Positions 15,730-25,564 are shown, numbered from the stretch's first letter. The stretch: 48,753 nt of DNA from Massilia yuzhufengensis (GCF_900112225.1 NZ_FOLD01000038.1:1-48753); one strand, 5' to 3'. Notes: generated by a model not told the origin, from the sequence alone. A program made the numbers and translations.

Positions 15730-16686
15730 ATGACGACCCCAGATACCCGCGACACCCTGCAAAAATTCATCTTCGATAACGCTGCCGTGCGCGGTGAGCT
15801 GATCGAGATTTCCGACACCTGGCGCGAGATCCAGGCCCGCCACGCCTACCCGAAAGCGGTGCGCTCGGCGCTCGGCGAGATGGTCGCGGCCAGCGCCCTG
15901 CTCTCGGCCAACCTGAAGTTCAACGGCTCGATCGTGATGCAGATCTTCGGCGACGGGCCGGTGCGCCTGCTGGTCGTCGAATGCGACGCCGACCTGCGCA
16001 TCCGCGCCACCGCGAAACTGGCGCCGGACGCCGAGATCGCCGACGACGTCAGCCTCGAGCAGATGTTCAATGTACATGGCAAGGGCCGCTTCGTGATCAC
16101 GCTCGACCCGGTCGACAAGATGCCCGGCCAGCAGCCCTACCAGGGCATCGTGCCGCTCACCGGCGACACCATGGCCACCGTCATCGAAAACTACATGCTG
16201 CGTTCCGAGCAGATGGACACGCGCCTGTGGCTGGCGGCCGACGACCAGGTCTCGCGCGGCCTGCTGCTGCAAAAGCTCCCGCGCCACAGCGGCAAGGACG
16301 ACCAGCAGAAACAGGCCTCGGAAGAGGAAGACCTGGAAACCTGGAACCGCGCCGTCATGCTGGGCCAGACCCTCAAGCGCGAAGAGCTGCTCAGTACCGG
16401 CATCGAAGTGCTGCTCAATCGCCTGTTCTGGGAAGAGACCATCCGCGTGTTCGACCCGCAGCATCCGCAGTTCCACTGCAGCTGCACGCGCGAGAAGGTC
16501 GGCAACATGCTCAAGATGCTGGGCCAGCCGGAAGTCGAGTCGGCGCTGGAAGACCTGGGCGAGCTGGGGATCAACTGCGACTTCTGCGGCAAGCACTACG
16601 CCTTCGACAAGGTCGACTGCGCGCAGCTGTTCGCGAGCGACGTGCCGGTGGAGAGCATGATTCCGCCGAGCGGCAGCATCAACTAA
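15730..16686 (+). CDS. hslO: Redox-regulated chaperone Hsp33
   Basis: Hsp33 is a cytoplasmic holdase switched on by oxidation of zinc-bound cysteines. The 318-residue product ends in the redox switch Cys250-Ser-Cys252 (HCSCTREK) and Cys283-Asp-Phe-Cys286, the standard CxC/CxxC zinc centre. An acidic, Gln/Glu-rich loop (residues about 190-205) is longer than in E. coli. The start is 3 bp after the carbonic-anhydrase stop, so it is transcribed with it and likely under the sigma-32-like promoter at 15105. The upstream frameshift could reduce coupled translation. Confidence 0.96.
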   Translation: MTTPDTRDTLQKFIFDNAAVRGELIEISDTWREIQARHAYPKAVRSALGEMVAASALLSANLKFNGSIVMQIFGDGPVRLLVVECDADLRIRATAKLAPDAEIADDVSLEQMFNVHGKGRFVITLDPVDKMPGQQPYQGIVPLTGDTMATVIENYMLRSEQMDTRLWLAADDQVSRGLLLQKLPRHSGKDDQQKQASEEEDLETWNRAVMLGQTLKREELLSTGIEVLLNRLFWEETIRVFDPQHPQFHCSCTREKVGNMLKMLGQPEVESALEDLGELGINCDFCGKHYAFDKVDCAQLFASDVPVESMIPPSGSIN

Positions 16687-16695
16687 GGGGGTGGA

Positions 16696-16714
16696 TGGCC
16701 GGTTTCGCCGGCCA
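16696..16714. terminator. Bidirectional hairpin between hslO and the convergent secreted-protein gene
   Basis: TGGCCGG / CCGGCCA stem with loop TTTCG, in the 29-bp gap between two convergent stop codons. It lacks a T tract, so the terminator role is inferred from position. Confidence 0.55.
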
Positions 16715-16715
16715 C

Positions 16716-17447
16716 CTACGGTTTGACGTCGGCGAACTGGTACACCACCAGCGCGTCGTTATCCCAGCTCTTGTCGCGCAGGGGCGCCACGAAACCCGCC
16801 CCGCCCCCGTCGAGCGCCAGCTCCATCCGGCGCTCGCCGGACACCACCGTCGCCGACACCAGCTGCTTCGGCGCGCGATACACATAGCCCACCATCGGCA
16901 GGTTGCAGATGCCGCCCGCCGCCACCGCGCCCGCCCGGTACAGCAGCGGGATCTCTTCCTTGCGCACCGCCTGCGCCACCTCGCACTCCAGCCGCAGGTC
17001 GCCGAGCCGGCGCGCGTTGTCCGGCACGCCGGGCGTGCGCACGCGCGGGCGCCAGCGGATCTGGTCCTTCTTGCGGTTCAGGACCAGGTCGGCGTCGTCC
17101 GCATACGCTTCCTGGCTGCGCGGCAGCACGAAGGTCGCATCGGCATCCACCGGCAGCGCGATGTCCACCTTGTCGCCCGCGATGCGCAGCAGCAGGCCGT
17201 CCGGCCTGGCCATGTGGCCATCGCTGGTCCACAGCTCGAAACGCAGGCTGGCAAGCGGCGCCAGTGCGCGCTTCTCGTCCCAGGCGTCCAGTCCGCGCAC
17301 CATGCGGCGGTAGGGCCGCAGCGCAGGATCCTTGATGCTGCTGACCTGGACCTGCTCGGGCGCCGCCTCGGCGGCCGGCGCCGCTTCCTGCGCGTGGACG
17401 GTGGTGGCCAGCGCCAGCATGGCAGCCAGCAGGAGGAATCGCTTCAT
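16716..17447 (-). CDS. Secreted protein of unknown function
   Basis: A 243-residue protein with a clear signal peptide (MKRFLLLAAMLALATTVHA, cleavage at AHA-type site before QEAAP), a short Ala/Glu linker, then a globular domain containing PYRRMVRGLDAWDEKRALAP, FVLPRSQEAYADDADLVLNRKK and GGICNLPMVGYVYRAP. Likely periplasmic. It recalls conserved hypotheticals of Oxalobacteraceae, but no function is known to me. Transcribed alone, convergent with hslO. Confidence 0.8.
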   Translation of the reverse strand: MKRFLLLAAMLALATTVHAQEAAPAAEAAPEQVQVSSIKDPALRPYRRMVRGLDAWDEKRALAPLASLRFELWTSDGHMARPDGLLLRIAGDKVDIALPVDADATFVLPRSQEAYADDADLVLNRKKDQIRWRPRVRTPGVPDNARRLGDLRLECEVAQAVRKEEIPLLYRAGAVAAGGICNLPMVGYVYRAPKQLVSATVVSGERRMELALDGGGAGFVAPLRDKSWDNDALVVYQFADVKP

Positions 17448-17594
17448 GCCTGTCCTTGATGGTTCGATAACGTCAATACATGGAATTGTAGCGCAAGCCC
17501 CACTGCAAAAATGCGCGCATTTTCACCGCCCCGCCAATGAACCGGGACAACAGGACGCCGGTTTTTTGAGGGAGTGCTAAGCTGATGCATCTTT

Positions 17595-17626
17595 GACAGT
17601 GTTGCAATTCCCACACGAACACTGTC
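17595..17626 (+). promoter_or_regulatory. Inverted repeat in the dps upstream region
   Basis: Perfect 9-bp arms GACAGTGTT (17595-17603) and AACACTGTC (17618-17626), 14 bp apart, flanked on both sides by GCATC. It lies 25 bp before the dps start. A GCTAAGCT stretch at 17576-17583 weakly resembles a stationary-phase -10. The arms could be an operator or an RNA hairpin. Confidence 0.5.
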
Positions 17627-17650
17627 GCATCTACCCAAGGAGAAACCGCA

Positions 17651-18157
17651 ATGCACATGGATACCGGAATCAGCGCCGATGACCGCGCCAAGATCGTCGA
17701 ATCGCTCTCGACCGTGCTGGCCGACGCCTACATGCTCTACCTGAAGACCCACAACTTCCACTGGAACGTCACCGGGCCCATGTTCTCGGCCCTGCACGTC
17801 ATGTTCGAGCAGCAGTACACCGAGCAGTGGACCGCGCTGGACGACATCGCCGAGCGCATCCGCGCGCTGGGCCACTTCGCCCCTGCGACCTACAAGCGCT
17901 ATGCGGAACTGTCGAACATCACGGAAGAACCCGAAGTGCTGTCGGCCAAGGAAATGATCCGCCAACTGGTGGACGGCAACGAAATCCTCACCCGCACCCT
18001 GCGCGCCGGTGTGAAGGTGGCGGACGAGCTGGACGATTTCCCGACGGCCGACATGCTGACGACGCGGATGGAAGTGCATGAAAAGAATGCGTGGATGCTG
18101 CGCTCGTTCCTGGAGCAGGGGGCGGGGGCGAAGCAGGGGGATGCGTCGTCGGATTGA
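17651..18157 (+). CDS. dps: DNA-binding ferritin-like protein Dps
   Basis: Dps forms 12-mers that oxidise and store iron with peroxide and shield DNA in starvation. The 168-residue product has the family's ferroxidase residues in HNFHWNVTG (His) and EQWTALDDIAERIRALG (Asp/Glu), shared between subunits. The N-terminus is short and lacks the Lys-rich DNA-binding tail of E. coli Dps, so direct DNA binding is uncertain. SD AAGGAG lies at 17637-17642. It is monocistronic, with an inverted repeat upstream. Confidence 0.95.
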   Translation: MHMDTGISADDRAKIVESLSTVLADAYMLYLKTHNFHWNVTGPMFSALHVMFEQQYTEQWTALDDIAERIRALGHFAPATYKRYAELSNITEEPEVLSAKEMIRQLVDGNEILTRTLRAGVKVADELDDFPTADMLTTRMEVHEKNAWMLRSFLEQGAGAKQGDASSD

Positions 18158-18214
18158 GGTCACACGTCAGTCCAGCCCCTTACGCACGTCGTACGCGCCA
18201 CTGGCGCCTACGAC

Positions 18215-18232
18215 TTCCGGCGAAGGCCGGAA
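18215..18232. repeat. REP-like palindrome, copy 5 (variant)
   Basis: TTCCGGC / GCCGGAA with loop GAAG, followed by CCCAATTTTGC as in copies 2 and 4. It lies downstream of dps. Confidence 0.7.
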
Positions 18233-18271
18233 CCCAATTTTGCACGCGTCTCGACTGCTCAAAAAAATTAG

Positions 18272-18291
18272 GCACCGGCCTTCGCCGGTGC
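18272..18291. repeat. REP-like palindrome, copy 6 (variant)
   Basis: GCACCGGC / GCCGGTGC with loop CTTC, the complement of the copy-5 loop, so it is inverted relative to copy 5 at 40 bp. A run of seven A precedes it. Copies 5 and 6 separate dps from the antitoxin-like gene. Confidence 0.65.
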
Positions 18292-18347
18292 GACGGTTCC
18301 GAGGATAGTGGTGCTGATTCAGTTGCGAGACGGCCGGCAGCTACACC

Positions 18348-18626
18348 CTAGGCGCGGCCTCCCGACATATGCAAGTCCACCACCTTCATGATCTCCAGCG
18401 TAAGATCGAGGTTGAATTCTTCCGCCGCAAGCGCGGCTTGCAGGTCTTCTCTTCCCATCCCCACGGCCGCAGCCAGTTCGCCCAATCCAGGCGCCTGCGC
18501 GACAGCCTTCATCGCCTGCGAAATAACGGCGCCTTCGCCATCCTCGAACGCATCGGCCAGGCAATCGGCGATGGCGTCGAGCGAGTCGAGGTCGGCGGGG
18601 TTCGGTGGGGTGTTTGCTTCAGTCAT
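18348..18626 (-). CDS. Orphan HigA/addiction-module-antidote-like protein
   Basis: A 92-residue protein whose core (CLADAFEDGEGAVISQAMKAVAQ, then LGELAAAVGMGREDLQAAL and LTLEIMKVVDLHMS) matches the helix-turn-helix antitoxins of the HI1420/TIGR02684 type as I remember them, with the usual insert of about 10 residues before the HTH. The normal partner, a RelE/HigB-like toxin just upstream, is missing: the upstream gene is ftsB, 38 bp away on the same strand. It may act as a free transcriptional regulator. Family call moderate. Confidence 0.7.
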   Translation of the reverse strand: MTEANTPPNPADLDSLDAIADCLADAFEDGEGAVISQAMKAVAQAPGLGELAAAVGMGREDLQAALAAEEFNLDLTLEIMKVVDLHMSGGRA

Positions 18627-18664
18627 GCCGGGCTCCTTCGATGGGCGGGAGCGTGCTTCCGCGG

Positions 18665-19006
18665 TTAACGCTTGGTCTTGTCTTTCGGCTGCGGCGGGGG
18701 CGGCGGGACGGTCATGGAGACCGCCGGCTGCTCGTCCTTGCGCAGCACCTGCACGAAGATTTCATTCTGCTTGATCATGCCCAGCTCATAGCGGGCACGT
18801 TCTTCGACTGCGCCCAGGCCGTCGCGCAGGTCGCTGACTTCCGATTCCAGCTTGTCGTTGCGCGCCTGGAGCTGTTCGGTCTTCTGGCGGGTGCCGGCGA
18901 CCTGGTCGCGCATGTCGGCCACGGCCAGCCAGCCGCCCTTCCCCAGCCAGAGCGGGTACTGGATCAGCAGCAGCAGGATCGCGAGGGCGATGGTAATGAG
19001 GCGCAT
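18665..19006 (-). CDS. ftsB: Cell division protein FtsB
   Basis: FtsB bridges FtsL and FtsQ in the divisome. The 113-residue product has one TM helix (about residues 3-21, ITIALAILLLLIQYPLWLG), then a periplasmic leucine-zipper coiled coil (DMRDQVAGTRQKTEQLQARN onward), and the conserved EERARYELGMIKQNEIFVQV segment typical of FtsB. A Pro-rich tail follows. It lies downstream of eno, the usual eno-ftsB order in proteobacteria. Confidence 0.95.
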   Translation of the reverse strand: MRLITIALAILLLLIQYPLWLGKGGWLAVADMRDQVAGTRQKTEQLQARNDKLESEVSDLRDGLGAVEERARYELGMIKQNEIFVQVLRKDEQPAVSMTVPPPPPQPKDKTKR

Positions 19007-19029
19007 GGGTGCGTGGTAGGCGCGTGCAA

Positions 19030-19061
19030 AGGCCGGCCAGCCCGCAGGGGCAGGCCGGCCT
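19030..19061 (-). terminator. Hairpin in the eno-ftsB gap
   Basis: AGGCCGGCC / GGCCGGCCT, a 9-bp perfect stem with a further GCCC/GGGC pairing inside, right after the eno stop. It has no T tract, so it is more likely an mRNA-stabilising or partial attenuation hairpin than a full terminator. Confidence 0.5.
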
Positions 19062-19067
19062 CGTGGC

Positions 19068-20354
19068 TTACTTCAGGTTGTAGAACGCGTCGCGGCCCGG
19101 GTAGCTGGCGACATCGCCCAGGTCTTCCTCGATGCGCAGCAGCTGGTTGTACTTGGCCATGCGGTCCGAACGCGACATCGAGCCGGTCTTGATCTGCAGG
19201 GCGTTCAGGCCAACGGCGATGTCGGCGATGGTCGAGTCTTCGGTTTCGCCCGAGCGGTGCGAGATCACGGCGGTGTAGCCGGCGCGCTTGGCCATCTCGA
19301 TGGCGGCGAAGGTCTCGGTCAGGGTGCCGATCTGGTTGATCTTGATGAGGATCGAGTTGGCGATGCCCTTCTGGATGCCCTCTTTCAGGATCTTGGTGTT
19401 GGTGACGAACAAATCGTCGCCGACCAGCTGCACCTTCTTGCCCAGCGCGGCGGTGAGCGTGGCCCAGCCTTCCCAGTCGCCTTCGGCCATGGCGTCTTCG
19501 ATCGAGATGATCGGGTACTTGTCGCACCAGGTGGCCAGCATGTTGGTGAAGTCGGCTGCCGACAGCGACAGGCCGCCCTCGCCTTCAAGCACGTACTTGC
19601 CGTCCTTGTGGAATTCGCTGGCCGCGCAATCCAGGCCCAGCGCGATCTGCGAGCCGGCCACATAGCCTGCCTGCTCGATCGCCAGCATGATCAGCTTGAT
19701 GGCTTCTTCATGGTTCGCCACCGACGGGGCAAAGCCGCCCTCGTCGCCGACGGCGGTGTTCAGGCCCTTCGAGTGCAGGATCTTCTTGAGGGTGTGGAAC
19801 ACCTCGGCGCCCCAGCGGACCGCTTCCTTAAACGAAGGTGCGCCGACCGGGATGATCATGAATTCCTGGATGTCCAGGTTGTTGTCGGCGTGGGCGCCGC
19901 CGTTGATGACGTTCATCATCGGGACCGGCATCTGCATCGCGCCCGAACCGCCGAAGTAGCGGTACAGCGGCAGGCCGGCTTCTTCGGCGGCGGCCTTGGC
20001 CACGGCCATCGAGACGGCCAGCATGGCGTTGGCGCCCAGGCGGCTCTTGTTTTCGGTGCCGTCGAGATCGATCAGGGTACGGTCCAGGAAGGCCTGTTCA
20101 TTGGCGTCCAGGCCCATGATCGCTTCGGAGATCTCGGTGTTGATATTTTCGCAGGCCTGCAGCACGCCCTTGCCGAAGTAACGCTTCGGGTCGCCGTCGC
20201 GCAGCTCGATGGCTTCGCGCGAACCGGTCGAGGCGCCGGACGGCACCGCGGCACGGCCCATCACGCCCGATTCCAGCAGCACGTCGCATTCCACGGTCGG
20301 ATTGCCGCGCGAGTCAATGATTTCGCGGCCGATAATATCAACGATAGCACTCAT
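19068..20354 (-). CDS. eno: Enolase
   Basis: Enolase converts 2-phosphoglycerate to phosphoenolpyruvate and is a degradosome partner in many proteobacteria. The 428-residue product starts MSAIVDIIGREIIDSRGNPTVE at ATG 20354; the frame is open 18 codons further but without homology. Family landmarks are SGASTGSREAIELRD, GGAHADNNLDIQEFMI, SIEDAMAEGDWEGW, GDDLFVTN and SHRSGETEDSTIAD. It lies third in the pyrG-kdsA-eno-ftsB series. Confidence 0.98.
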   Translation of the reverse strand: MSAIVDIIGREIIDSRGNPTVECDVLLESGVMGRAAVPSGASTGSREAIELRDGDPKRYFGKGVLQACENINTEISEAIMGLDANEQAFLDRTLIDLDGTENKSRLGANAMLAVSMAVAKAAAEEAGLPLYRYFGGSGAMQMPVPMMNVINGGAHADNNLDIQEFMIIPVGAPSFKEAVRWGAEVFHTLKKILHSKGLNTAVGDEGGFAPSVANHEEAIKLIMLAIEQAGYVAGSQIALGLDCAASEFHKDGKYVLEGEGGLSLSAADFTNMLATWCDKYPIISIEDAMAEGDWEGWATLTAALGKKVQLVGDDLFVTNTKILKEGIQKGIANSILIKINQIGTLTETFAAIEMAKRAGYTAVISHRSGETEDSTIADIAVGLNALQIKTGSMSRSDRMAKYNQLLRIEEDLGDVASYPGRDAFYNLK

Positions 20355-20401
20355 GTACAGTCTCCGGAGAAGTAAAAAATTGTGTCGTCTTGTGTTCGGT
20401 A

Positions 20402-20432
20402 CGCACACGCGCCCTGCCGCGGGGCGCGTGCG
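20402..20432 (-). terminator. GC-rich hairpin between kdsA and eno
   Basis: A stem of about 12 bp pairs CGCAC(AC)GCGCCC with GGGCGCGTGCG, carrying a small bulge, 15 bp after the kdsA stop. It may limit read-through so that eno is set mainly by its own promoter. No T tract follows. Confidence 0.5.
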
Positions 20433-20447
20433 GATGAAAAGCTGGTT

Positions 20448-21298
20448 TTACTTGAAGTCGGCTTCGAGGAAACCGGTCTTCTTGACGATGCGGTCGATCT
20501 CGACCAGGGTCGTGAGCAGTTCCTTCATGCGCGCCAGCGGCACCGCGTTCGGGCCGTCCGACATGGCGTTGGCCGGGTCGGGATGGGTTTCCATGAACAG
20601 GCCGGCGATACCGGCGGCCACGGCGGCGCGCGAGAGCACCGGGATGTGCTCGCGCTGGCCGCCCGAGGAGGTGCCCTGGCCGCCCGGCAGCTGCACCGAG
20701 TGGGTCGCATCGAACACCACCGGGCAGTTCGATTCGCGCATGATGGCGAGCGAGCGCATGTCGGAGACCAGGTTGTTGTAGCCGAACGAGGCGCCGCGTT
20801 CGCAGGCCATGAAGTTATCTTCCGGCAGGCCCGCTTCGCGTGCGGCGGCGCGTGCCTTGTCGATCACGTTCTTCATGTCGCCCGGCGCCAGGAACTGGCC
20901 CTTCTTGATGTTCACTGGTTTACCCGAACGGGCGCAGGCGTTGATGAAGTCGGTCTGGCGGCACAGGAACGCCGGGGTCTGCAGCACGTCGACGATGCTG
21001 GCCACTTCCGGGATCATTTCTTCGTCGTGCACATCGGTGAGCACCGGCACGCCGATGGTGCGGCGCACGTCGGCCAGGATTTCCAGGCCCTTCTCCATGC
21101 CAGGGCCGCGGAAGGATTTACCCGACGAGCGGTTGGCCTTGTCGAAGGACGACTTGTAGATGAACGGGATGCCCAGCGCCGCCGTGATTTCCTTGAGGGT
21201 GCCGGCGGTGTCCATCGCCATCTGGCGCGATTCGATCACGCAGGTGCCGGCGATCAGGAAGATTGGGTGGTCGAGGCCGACGTCGAATCCGGCGAGTT

Positions 21299-21302
<4 letters not shown>
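20448..21302 (-). CDS. kdsA: 3-deoxy-8-phosphooctulonate synthase
   Basis: KdsA condenses phosphoenolpyruvate with arabinose 5-phosphate to make Kdo-8-phosphate for lipopolysaccharide. The 284-residue product has the family sequence LIAGTCVIESRQM, FDKANRSSGKSFRGPGMEKG, VLTDVHDEE, PVNIKKGQFLAPGDM and GLFMETHPDPANAMSDGPNA. ATG 21302 overlaps the pyrG stop by four bases (ATGA) and has SD AAGGAGA, so it is coupled to pyrG. The longer open frame upstream is read-through of pyrG. Confidence 0.97.
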
Positions 21303-22990
<1,688 letters not shown>

Positions 22991-23216
22991 TTGTACTGAA
23001 GGTGCCGAACGGCACGCGCGGGAAATAGAAATTATACCTTAAACGGCGCCAAACCTCCCGGTCGCCATGCCAGGCTCCCGCCAAAGAAGTGTGTTGCCGA
23101 AAAAGAATACAAGCGCCCAATCTGCTGATATTTGATGAAAACACGCCGGAATATGCCCCACAAATTGACCGACAGGCGGGGTGCGCTCCTATACTGCGAT
23201 TTTTTCTGGCCGATCC

Positions 23217-24359
23217 ATGCATACATTGCCTGACCTTCCCGTCGCGCCTGGCGCGGCTGAGGCGCCACCCCCCGCCGCCCTGCCGCGCACGCTGGCGCTG
23301 GGCTTTACCGGCGACGGCAGGGAATATTTCCGCATCTGGGTGGTCAACCTGCTGCTCACGCTGGCCACGCTCGGCATCTACTCGGCCTGGGCCAAGGTGC
23401 GTCGGCTCCAGTATTTCGACCGCAACACCGTGCTGGCCGGCGCCACCTTCGACTTCCACGGCAACCCCAGGGCGGTGCTGGTCGGCCGCCTGCTGTCGGT
23501 GGTGATGCTGGCCGCCTACCACTACGCCTTCGGTTTTTCCACCACCGTCGGGGCGCTGGTGGTCGCCGGCCTGCTGCTGCTGTTCCCCTACCTGATGCGC
23601 GGCGCCCTGCGCTTCCGCCTGGGGAACACCAGCTACCGCGGGCTGCGCCTGGGCTTCGACGGCACGGTGGGACAGGCCTACCTGGCCTGGCTGCCGCCCG
23701 CGCTGGTGTTCCTGCTGCCGGGCGTGCTGCTGGCGACGAACCCCGGGAATCCCGTCCTGGCGGCGCTGCCCCTGCCCTTCTACCTCCTGTGGCCGCTGAT
23801 GCACGCGCGAATCCGCCACTTCCAGCATGCCCACCTGCTGTTCGGCGACCAGCATTCGGAGTACGCCGTGAAAGCGCGCCGCTTCTACCGTCCCTACCTG
23901 GTCGGCGGCTCACTGGCGCTGCTGGCGGTCGTGCTGGCCGGCGCGGTGGCCGGTTTCGCGGGCGTGGCCGGCGGCAGCCACCGGACCGCGGTCGTGGCCA
24001 TCACCCTGGCCACCGGCGTGGTCTTCATGTATGTGGCCTACCTGCTGGTGGGGCCCTACATGGTGGTGCGCGTCTCGAACCTGGCCTGGTCGCATACCGG
24101 CTTCCCGGGCGTGCGCTTCCGCTCCACGCTGCCGGTGCGCGCCTTCCTGGCGCTGCAGACGAAGAACGCCCTGCTCACGGTGCTGACCCTGGGCCTGTAC
24201 CGGCCCTTCGCCGTGGTGAACGTCTACCGCTTCCGGCTGGCGCACGTGCACATCGAAGTGACCGGCGACATCGAGGCCACCGCCGCCCACATGGCGACCC
24301 GCGGCGGCGCGGCCGGCGACAGTGCCGCCGACGGCTTCGGCATCGACCTGTCCTGGTAA
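23217..24359 (+). CDS. YjgN/DUF898 family membrane protein
   Basis: A 380-residue inner membrane protein. After a Pro/Ala-rich cytoplasmic start comes the DUF898 core: LGFTGDGREYFRIWVVNLLLTLATLGIYSAWAKVRRLQYF and, near the C-terminus, a second similar unit ending TLGLYRPFAVVNVYRFRLAHV. About seven TM segments are visible. ATG 23217 fits a TATACT -10 at 23190-23195 with TTGACC at 23165-23170 (19-bp spacer). The function of the family is unknown. The next gene, an M48 protease, starts 22 bp later, a recurrent pairing. Confidence 0.88.
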   Translation: MHTLPDLPVAPGAAEAPPPAALPRTLALGFTGDGREYFRIWVVNLLLTLATLGIYSAWAKVRRLQYFDRNTVLAGATFDFHGNPRAVLVGRLLSVVMLAAYHYAFGFSTTVGALVVAGLLLLFPYLMRGALRFRLGNTSYRGLRLGFDGTVGQAYLAWLPPALVFLLPGVLLATNPGNPVLAALPLPFYLLWPLMHARIRHFQHAHLLFGDQHSEYAVKARRFYRPYLVGGSLALLAVVLAGAVAGFAGVAGGSHRTAVVAITLATGVVFMYVAYLLVGPYMVVRVSNLAWSHTGFPGVRFRSTLPVRAFLALQTKNALLTVLTLGLYRPFAVVNVYRFRLAHVHIEVTGDIEATAAHMATRGGAAGDSAADGFGIDLSW

Positions 24360-24381
24360 GCCCATTGAATTCGAGGACAAC

Positions 24382-25428
24382 ATGACTGCAGCACACTACT
24401 TCGACGGCCGCAGCGCACGCCTGCACGTGGTCGACCTGAGCGCCGCCGACGGCGCCATCATCCTGCGCGGCGAAACCACGCGCAGCTATCCCGCCGCCGG
24501 CACCCGCCTGGCCGAGCCCTTCGAGCACGCGCCGTCGGTCCTGTATTTTAACGACGGCACCCATGCCGAAGTGCCGGACCAGGCGATGCGCCCGGTGCTG
24601 GAAGCGGCTCTTGGCTACCGCAAGAGCTGGGTGGTGCGCTGGCAGGAGCACGGCGCCGCCGCGCTGGTCGCGCTGGCGCTGCTGGTGGCCCTGATTGCCG
24701 CAAGCTGGCACTGGGGCATCCCGGCCGCCGCCGAGCGCCTGGCGGGCCAGGTGCCGGTGGCGGCCGACCATGCCCTCGGCCGCAATGCCTTGTCGCTGCT
24801 GCAGCGCCAGGGCATCCTGCAACCCTCGCGCCTGAGCGACGACCGGCTGGCGGCGCTGCAAGGCCTGCTGCAGCGGGTCCAGCCGGCCAGGCCGCGCATC
24901 CCGCTGCGGCTGCAGGTGCACCATGCGCCGCAGCTTGGCGCCAATGCGCTGGCCTTCCCGGACGGGACCATCGTGCTCACCGACGACATGGTGCGCACGG
25001 TGCTGGGCAAGAACAACGACCTCGATGCCGACGCCGCGGCGGCGCTGGCCGGCGTGCTGGCGCACGAAGTGGGCCACATCGAGATGCGCCACAGCGTGCG
25101 CACGATCACGCGCTCGTCGCTGACGGCGGCGCTGTCGGCGACGCTGTTCGGCGATTTCAGCGCGGTCGCCGCCGGCCTGCCGGCGGTGCTGGGCAATATG
25201 GAATATTCGCGCGACATGGAGCTGGCCGCCGACGACTACGCGGTGCGCGCGCTGCACGGCCGCGGCATCCCGGCCGGGCCGCTGGCCGGGTTGTTCGACG
25301 AGTTCGACAAAAAGGCCGACAAGCTGCCGAAATTCCTGCGCCAGGCGATGTCCTACGCCTCCACCCACCCGGACGGTCTGGCCCGCAGCCAGCGCCTGCT
25401 GGAGCAGGAAGAGGCGCTCAAGCAGTGA
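24382..25428 (+). CDS. M48 family membrane metalloprotease
   Basis: A 348-residue zinc protease with a soluble N-terminal domain, one TM helix (about residues 95-115), and a periplasmic or membrane-facing M48 domain with His228-Glu229-x-x-His232 (LAHEVGHIEMRH) and the third ligand region EYSRDMELAADDYAV. The N-terminal part (YFDGRSARLHVVDL) resembles the DUF7092-type domain often found in these proteins. SD GAGGAC lies at 24373-24378. It probably works with the YjgN-like protein encoded upstream; substrate unknown. Confidence 0.9.
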   Translation: MTAAHYFDGRSARLHVVDLSAADGAIILRGETTRSYPAAGTRLAEPFEHAPSVLYFNDGTHAEVPDQAMRPVLEAALGYRKSWVVRWQEHGAAALVALALLVALIAASWHWGIPAAAERLAGQVPVAADHALGRNALSLLQRQGILQPSRLSDDRLAALQGLLQRVQPARPRIPLRLQVHHAPQLGANALAFPDGTIVLTDDMVRTVLGKNNDLDADAAAALAGVLAHEVGHIEMRHSVRTITRSSLTAALSATLFGDFSAVAAGLPAVLGNMEYSRDMELAADDYAVRALHGRGIPAGPLAGLFDEFDKKADKLPKFLRQAMSYASTHPDGLARSQRLLEQEEALKQ

Positions 25429-25482
25429 GCATAGCGTTGTAAATCGTCGATATAAAGCACGGAAAAGGTGCATTTAGGTTTC

Positions 25483-25564
25483 GGTTGGGCAATAATTGTT
25501 TCTTTCAGCCTGCACGAAAGCCAGGCTGGCGCACCCCGGTGGTGCACCAGCCGCCAACCCAACC
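25483..25564 (+). ncRNA. Predicted structured RNA leader of the chemoreceptor gene
   Basis: Three stems can form together. P1 is GGTTGGG (25483-25489) with CCCAACC (25558-25564). P2 is CTTTC (25502-25506) with GAAAG (25516-25520) and a 9-nt loop. P3 is a 12-bp stem, GGCTGGCGCACC with GGTGCACCAGCC and one mismatch (25524-25552). The P2 loop AGCCTG (25507-25512) could instead pair with CAGGCT (25522-25527), which would break P3. P1 closes two bases before the ATG and no SD is visible. No known riboswitch consensus was recognised. Confidence 0.45.

Noticed and set aside
17571..17590. Firm stationary-phase promoter for dps
   Set aside because: Only a weak -10-like match with no -35; mentioned but not claimed as a promoter.
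25483..25564. A GEMM c-di-GMP riboswitch before the chemoreceptor
   Set aside because: The expected conserved CACAGGGCAAACC and tetraloop-receptor motifs are not present, so only an unclassified structured leader is claimed.
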